Shown: one piece after another, positions 60,024-64,000 of the stretch | Position numbering within the stretch: position 1 is the first letter of the stretch | How the letters are laid out: each line of letters starts with the position of its first letter | Assembly (NCBI RefSeq): GCF_023952475.1 | Contig: NZ_JALHRX010000011.1 | Span: 124,001-188,000, forward strand | Reading direction: 5' to 3' | Source of the DNA: Cupriavidus sp. WGlv3 | Lineage (GTDB): Bacteria; Pseudomonadota; Gammaproteobacteria; Burkholderiales; Burkholderiaceae | Length of the DNA: 64,000 nt | The notes under the pieces: generated by a model | What the model saw: the letters and a program-made list of their open reading frames with translations, nothing else | Databases searched by the model: none | Told to the model about the DNA's origin: nothing | Position numbers and translations under genes: made by a program

Positions 60024-60911
60024 CTAGCGGCGCGCTTGCCGCGCCATCTCGACAAAGCCTGCAATGTAGGCGGTGTCTTCGTCGCCGCGCCGGATGCCGA
60101 GATTGATATGCTTGCGGATACCGTGCTTGCCCAGCGGCACCGCGCGCAATGGCATGCCCGCGCCTTCTTCTTCCACCAGCCAGTCAGGCAACACGGAAAC
60201 GCCGCGCCCGGCGGCGACGAGCTGCAGCATCAGGTCTGTCACTTCGGCAGTGCGGTGCCGTCTCGGCTGGCAATGCGCCGGGACCAGGAACCGGGTATAG
60301 ATGTCGAGACGCTCGATGCTGACCGGGACCGTGATCAGCGTCTCGTCAAGCAGATCCTGCGGCCGTATGTAGGGCTGCGCGGCCAGCGGGTGCGATTCAT
60401 GAACGACCAGCACCAGTTCGTAATCGATCACCGGGGTGAAAGCCAGCTCCGGCAGCTTGACCGGGTCCGGTGTGATCAGCAGGTCGATCTCATGCCCGAG
60501 CAGCGCGGCGACGCCGTCGAACCGGAATGACGTCCTGACATCGAAGTCCACGTCCGGCCACGCGGCAAGGTAATGCGGTGTCAGTCGCGCCAGCCATTTC
60601 TGGCAGGGATGGCATTCCATGCCGACACGCAGCGCGCCGCGTCGCCCTGCGGCGAAGTCCGCCAGGACGCGCTCGGCGTGTTCGAGCTGGGGCAGCAGCC
60701 GGTCGGCTAGCGCGAGCAGGTATTCGCCAGCCTGCGTGAAGCGCAGGCCGCGGCCGCTCTTGGTCCAGATCTTTACGCCATGGTGGTCTTCCAGCTTCTT
60801 CACCATGTGCGAGAGCGCGGATTGCGTGACGTTCAGCTTTTCCGCGGCGGCGGTGACGCTTCCGGTACGGCTTACCGCAACCAGTGCCGCAAGATGTTGG
60901 CGATCCAGCAC
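60024..60911 (-). CDS. LysR-family regulator (MetR-like)
   Basis: A 295-residue LysR regulator. The HTH is LAALVAVSRTGSVTAAAEKLNVTQSALSHMVKKLEDHHG and the effector domain includes GALRVGMECHPCQKWLARLTPHYL, wording close to MetR, the methionine/homocysteine regulator. It is divergent from the PatB-type C-S lyase gene, so control of sulfur amino acid metabolism is plausible. A dyad with CATGAAAA/TTTTCATG arms lies in the shared promoter. Confidence 0.92.
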   Translation of the reverse strand: MLDRQHLAALVAVSRTGSVTAAAEKLNVTQSALSHMVKKLEDHHGVKIWTKSGRGLRFTQAGEYLLALADRLLPQLEHAERVLADFAAGRRGALRVGMECHPCQKWLARLTPHYLAAWPDVDFDVRTSFRFDGVAALLGHEIDLLITPDPVKLPELAFTPVIDYELVLVVHESHPLAAQPYIRPQDLLDETLITVPVSIERLDIYTRFLVPAHCQPRRHRTAEVTDLMLQLVAAGRGVSVLPDWLVEEEGAGMPLRAVPLGKHGIRKHINLGIRRGDEDTAYIAGFVEMARQARR

Positions 60912-60933
60912 GCATGACTCCTGTTCATTGGTT

Positions 60934-60960
60934 CATGAAAAGATACCATTTTTTTTCATG
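60934..60960. promoter_or_regulatory. Inverted repeat in divergent LysR/C-S lyase promoter
   Basis: CATGAAAA (60934-60941), 11 bases, TTTTCATG (60953-60960): perfect 8-bp arms, 22 bp upstream of the LysR start and 78 bp before the lyase start. MetR sites are often TGAA-rich dyads, which fits loosely. Confidence 0.55.
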
Positions 60961-61038
60961 CAATGGCGTTGCTATGCTGGCCTCGGTCGAATCCATCTGG
61001 CGCCCTTCGGCGCCTTTCCATAGCGAGAAAAGGAAGTC

Positions 61039-62286
61039 ATGAAGGTCAATGCAACGGCAGTGCAAGGCGAGATGTCGGCTGGGGCGGCCGGCCACGCAGG
61101 CAGCGTTTTCGACGAAGTCATCGACCGCGCGAACTCGCACTCCATGAAATGGGCCATCCCCGAAAAACTCCTCGCGCCGGACGAGGCTGCCGCCAAGCCG
61201 CTGCCGATGTGGGTCGCCGACATGGATTTCCGCTCGCCGCAAGCCGTCATCGATGCGCTGCACGAGGCGGTGGCGCACGGCGTCTTCGGCTATCCCGGCG
61301 GCGCGACCGACAGCTATGTCGATGCCGTCGTCGCGTGGCAGGGCAGGCGCTTCGGCTGGGAGGTGGCAAAGGAATGGGTGGTGCAGACCTCCGGGATCAT
61401 CACCACGCTGAAGACCGCCATCCAGGCGTTCTCCGCACCGGGCGATTCGGTGCTGATTCAGCCGCCGGTCTATGCGCACTTCCATAACGACGTGCTGATG
61501 AACGGCCGCCATCTCGCCTTCGCGCCGCTGGGGCGCACCGATGCCGGCTACCGCTTCGACCCGGCGGTCTTTGAAGCGGCGATCCGCGACGATACTAGGC
61601 TCTTCATCCTTAGCAATCCGCACAACCCCACCGGCAACGTCTGGTCCGAGGACGAATTGCGTACCATGGGCGAGATCTGCCTGCGCCGCGGGGTGCTGGT
61701 CATCTCGGACGAGATCCACCAGGACCTGATCATCAATCCGGAGAAAACGCACATTCCCTTTGCCTCGCTCTGCGAGGATTTTGCCCAGCACAGCATCACC
61801 TGCACCGCACCCAGCAAGACCTTCAACCTGCCGGGGTTGCAAAGCGCGAACGTGTTCGTGCCGAACCGGCGCCTGCGCGACGCACTGCGCCGCCAGTACG
61901 ACCGCAATATGTTCCCGCTGGTCAATACGCTGGGCATGGTTGCCGCAGAAGCGGCCTACGCTCATGGCGAACCATGGCTGGAACAGATGCTGGCATACCT
62001 GCGCGCCAATCACGACCATTTCCGCGAGTCGGTGCATCGCGCGACGTCACGGATCCAGGTGCTGCCGGCCGACTCGCTTTACCTGGCATGGATGGACTGC
62101 CGCGGCCTCGGCATGGACGCACCGTCGCTGGACAAGTTCATGCTTACCAAGGCACGCCTGTGGCTCGACAAAGGCCAGAAGTTCGGCATCGAGGGCCACG
62201 GCTACATGCGCGTCAACCTGGGATGTCCGCGCGCGACCGTGGATAAAGCCATCGGCAGATTGACTGCCGCCGTCGCCGGACTCTGA
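61039..62286 (+). CDS. PatB/MalY-type cystathionine beta-lyase (C-S lyase)
   Basis: A 415-residue PLP enzyme closely resembling the one at 23227 (shared PMWxADMDFRSP, SVLIQPPVYxHFHxDVL, NPHNPTGNVW and EGHGxMRxNL blocks). The PLP lysine is about K260 in APSKTFNLPGLQ. It cleaves cystathionine or S-substituted cysteines to a thiol, pyruvate and ammonia. The N-terminus is about 15 residues longer than the paralogue. AAAGGAAG precedes the ATG. It is divergent from a MetR-like LysR and followed by an amino acid permease. Confidence 0.92.
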   Translation: MKVNATAVQGEMSAGAAGHAGSVFDEVIDRANSHSMKWAIPEKLLAPDEAAAKPLPMWVADMDFRSPQAVIDALHEAVAHGVFGYPGGATDSYVDAVVAWQGRRFGWEVAKEWVVQTSGIITTLKTAIQAFSAPGDSVLIQPPVYAHFHNDVLMNGRHLAFAPLGRTDAGYRFDPAVFEAAIRDDTRLFILSNPHNPTGNVWSEDELRTMGEICLRRGVLVISDEIHQDLIINPEKTHIPFASLCEDFAQHSITCTAPSKTFNLPGLQSANVFVPNRRLRDALRRQYDRNMFPLVNTLGMVAAEAAYAHGEPWLEQMLAYLRANHDHFRESVHRATSRIQVLPADSLYLAWMDCRGLGMDAPSLDKFMLTKARLWLDKGQKFGIEGHGYMRVNLGCPRATVDKAIGRLTAAVAGL

Positions 62287-62425
62287 TCCGGCTCAGCGAA
62301 CGCAAGACGAAACCAACCGGCAGTCGATGGAAAAGGAGCCATCGGCTGCGGACGGCGCTCGCCCGTCGCAACAGCCACCCACAATGACAAGCATCACAAA
62401 GAGATGTACCAAAGGAGACAATGTA

Positions 62426-63850
62426 ATGCGCAGGAAAACAGACGTTCAGTCCTATGAGCAGGAAGAGCTCAAACGAGATCTGAAAAGCCGCCATATCCAG
62501 ATGATCGCCATTGGTGGAGCGATCGGTACCGGCCTGTTCTACGGGTCATCGTGGGCCATCAAGACCGCGGGCCCGGCGATCATCCTGACGTACCTGGTCG
62601 CCGCCGTGGCGATCTACTTTGTCATGCGGGCGCTGGGCGAGATGGCGGTCGAGGAGCCGGTCTCCGGGTCCTACATTTCCTATTCGAACCGCTATATCCA
62701 CCGGTTTGCCGGCTTCCTGAACGGCTGGAACGCATTCATCTTCCTGCTGGCAACCAGCGCGGCCGAGCTGAACGCGCTGGGCAACTACGTGCATTTCTGG
62801 TTCCCGGCCATGCCGATCTGGGTGACCGCGCTGATAGCCGTGTCTGTGATGTTCTGCGTCAATATGATCGGCGTGAAGTTTTACGGCGAGGCCGAATTCT
62901 GGTTCGCGCTGATCAAGGTGACCGCGATCGTTGCCATGATCGTGTTCGGCGTCGGCATGATCTTCTTCGGCCTGGGCAACAATGGCGAGCCCATCGGCCA
63001 TCACAACCTGGTGGACCATGGCGGCTTCTTCGCCAAGGGCATCGGCGGCATGGTGCTGTCGATCGTCATGGTGGCGTTCTCGTTTGGCGGCATCGAGAAC
63101 CTCGGTCTGGCTGCAGGCGAAGCCAGGGATGTCAAGACCACCATGCCCAAGGCCGTCAGCGCAACGTTCTGGCGCCTGCTGATTTTCTACGTCGGCGCCA
63201 TCGCGGTGCTGCTGATGATCTTCCCGTGGACCTCGCTGACCGCGAAGGGCAGCCCGTTTGTCGATGTATTCACCCGCATCGGCGTGCCCGCCGCGGCCGG
63301 GATCATGAACCTGGTGGTCATCACCGCGGTACTCTCGGCCGTGAACGCCAGCGTGTTCACCAACAGCCGCACCTTCTACAACCTGGCCTTGCAGAAGAAT
63401 GCACCGGCGTTCCTGGGGACCGTCAACCGCCGCAATGTGCCGTCGCGCGCCATCATGCTGGTGTTCGCGACGATGTTCGCGGGCGTCTTGCTGAACTACC
63501 TGATGCCGGAGAAGGCGTTCGAACTGTTCTCGTCAATCACCGTGTTCGCCCTGGTGTGTGCCTGGACCTCCATCGTGGTCAGCCACCTGCGGTTCCGCAA
63601 GCTCCGGATCCAAACCGGGCAAGTGGACAGCCTGTCCTACAAGATGCCGTTCTTCCCGTATGGCAACTACATTGCCCTGGCGTTCATTGCCGCGGTGCTG
63701 GTCTGCATCGCGATCCTGCCGGATATGCGGATGTCGCTGATCGTCTCCGCATCGTGGGTCGCCATCGTCTTTGCCGCCTACAAGTTCTACACCAGGGAAG
63801 GGCAGCCGGGCCTGGCCGAGATGCCCAGTGCGGGACCGGGGATGCAATAG
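62426..63850 (+). CDS. AAT-family amino acid permease
   Basis: A 474-residue APC-superfamily permease with twelve hydrophobic segments. ELKRDLKSRHIQMIAIGGAIGTGLFYGS is the AAT family opening; FALIKVTAIVAMIVFGVGMIFFG and SAVNASVFTNSRTFYNLALQKNAP are further landmarks. The start at 62426 follows AAAGGAG; the longer upstream frame is not supported. It lies 139 bp after the C-S lyase, so an amino acid or S-alkyl cysteine is a likely cargo. It is a different family from the HAAAP permease paired with the other lyase. Confidence 0.92.
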   Translation: MRRKTDVQSYEQEELKRDLKSRHIQMIAIGGAIGTGLFYGSSWAIKTAGPAIILTYLVAAVAIYFVMRALGEMAVEEPVSGSYISYSNRYIHRFAGFLNGWNAFIFLLATSAAELNALGNYVHFWFPAMPIWVTALIAVSVMFCVNMIGVKFYGEAEFWFALIKVTAIVAMIVFGVGMIFFGLGNNGEPIGHHNLVDHGGFFAKGIGGMVLSIVMVAFSFGGIENLGLAAGEARDVKTTMPKAVSATFWRLLIFYVGAIAVLLMIFPWTSLTAKGSPFVDVFTRIGVPAAAGIMNLVVITAVLSAVNASVFTNSRTFYNLALQKNAPAFLGTVNRRNVPSRAIMLVFATMFAGVLLNYLMPEKAFELFSSITVFALVCAWTSIVVSHLRFRKLRIQTGQVDSLSYKMPFFPYGNYIALAFIAAVLVCIAILPDMRMSLIVSASWVAIVFAAYKFYTREGQPGLAEMPSAGPGMQ

Positions 63851-63857
63851 GACGGCG

Positions 63858-64000
63858 ATGGCATTAACTTTCCAACTGGCGCTCGACGAGCGGCGCGCAG
63901 CCGCTCTGTCGAGGTTGCTCTGCCATGTGACCTGGTCGGATTTAAGCGCATATGCCAGCGATGTCGAGGAAGCCTTGCTGATGCGCGACGCGCTCGACAC
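63858..64000 (+). CDS. Small conserved hypothetical protein, 5' part
   Basis: A frame starting ATG at 63858, seven bases after the permease stop, open to the window end (47 codons seen). The product begins MALTFQLALDERRAAALSRL and continues CHVTWSDLSAYASDVEEALLMRDALDT. AGGA lies a few bases upstream. The W-S-D and E-A-x-x-M-R-D phrases recall small soluble hypothetical proteins of Burkholderiales, but no function is assigned. Confidence 0.5.
   Translation, partial: MALTFQLALDERRAAALSRLLCHVTWSDLSAYASDVEEALLMRDALD

Noticed and set aside
1..64000. CRISPR arrays, tRNA or rRNA genes, prophage
   Set aside because: No regularly spaced repeats, no clover-leaf or rRNA-like stretches and no phage structural genes were recognised on either strand.

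Overview
The window looks like a chromosomal or megaplasmid segment of a GC-rich betaproteobacterium of the order Burkholderiales, most likely Cupriavidus or a near relative. This is inferred from the Porin_4-type porin, the LigD/Ku end-joining operon, six orphan Bug/TctC-type solute receptors, eight intact LysR regulators plus one LysR stump, and gene families typical of that group. No rRNA, tRNA, CRISPR array, phage or intact insertion sequence was seen. The only mobile-element trace is a short IS30-type transposase remnant near 6.7 kb.

Layout. 0-1.8 kb: the end of an aromatic amino acid ammonia-lyase and a porin. 1.8-6.3 kb: an end-joining operon on the minus strand (DUF2188-like protein, ligD, ku, HTH-TPR protein). 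6.9-9.6 kb: methylmalonate-semialdehyde dehydrogenase with a divergent LysR. 9.7-16.4 kb: an unusual succinate dehydrogenase/fumarate reductase-like complex followed by a two-subunit class I fumarase/tartrate dehydratase, a metal-motif-less amidohydrolase and a LysR. 16.4-20.7 kb: a truncated LysR, two Bug receptors, a TSUP anion exporter and a double CMD-domain protein. 20.7-25.8 kb: LysR, HAAAP permease, PatB/MalY C-S lyase and an MFS carrier.

25.9-38.2 kb is the most informative part. A class III CoA-transferase is followed by an acyl-CoA-dehydrogenase-fold protein carrying Arg84, Gln246 and Gly366, the signature described for 3-sulfinopropionyl-CoA desulfinase. Further along are a Gln-type thiol dioxygenase (3-mercaptopropionate dioxygenase type), a BisC/DMSO-reductase-family molybdoenzyme and a sulfite-exporter-type TSUP gene broken by one amber codon. 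Together they read as a route 3-mercaptopropionate -> 3-sulfinopropionate -> 3-sulfinopropionyl-CoA -> propionyl-CoA + sulfite. Mixed in are two Bug receptors, an enolase-superfamily sugar-acid dehydratase and a 2-hydroxyacid dehydrogenase.

38.4-42.0 kb: a second, Arg-type thiol dioxygenase in an operon with an MtaA-like URO-D-family protein and a Bug receptor, under a divergent LysR. 42.2-49.3 kb: Bug, MFS, TTC38-like, AraC and GntR genes and a second enolase-superfamily dehydratase. The Bug and dehydratase promoters carry the same two-part palindromic element. 49.4-56.4 kb: LysR and a long oxidative operon (SDR, small ABM-like protein, CMD, bicupin, FAD amine oxidase, zinc alcohol dehydrogenase, MFS). 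56.4-64 kb: LysR with M20 amidohydrolase and MFS, then LysR with a second PatB/MalY C-S lyase and an amino acid permease.

Three promoters (before the double-CMD gene, the thioesterase and the CoA-transferase) share an ATTGA-N8-TCAAT-type element fused to the -35 box, suggesting one regulon. The whole window reads as an accessory catabolic region for organosulfur compounds, sugar acids and dicarboxylates.
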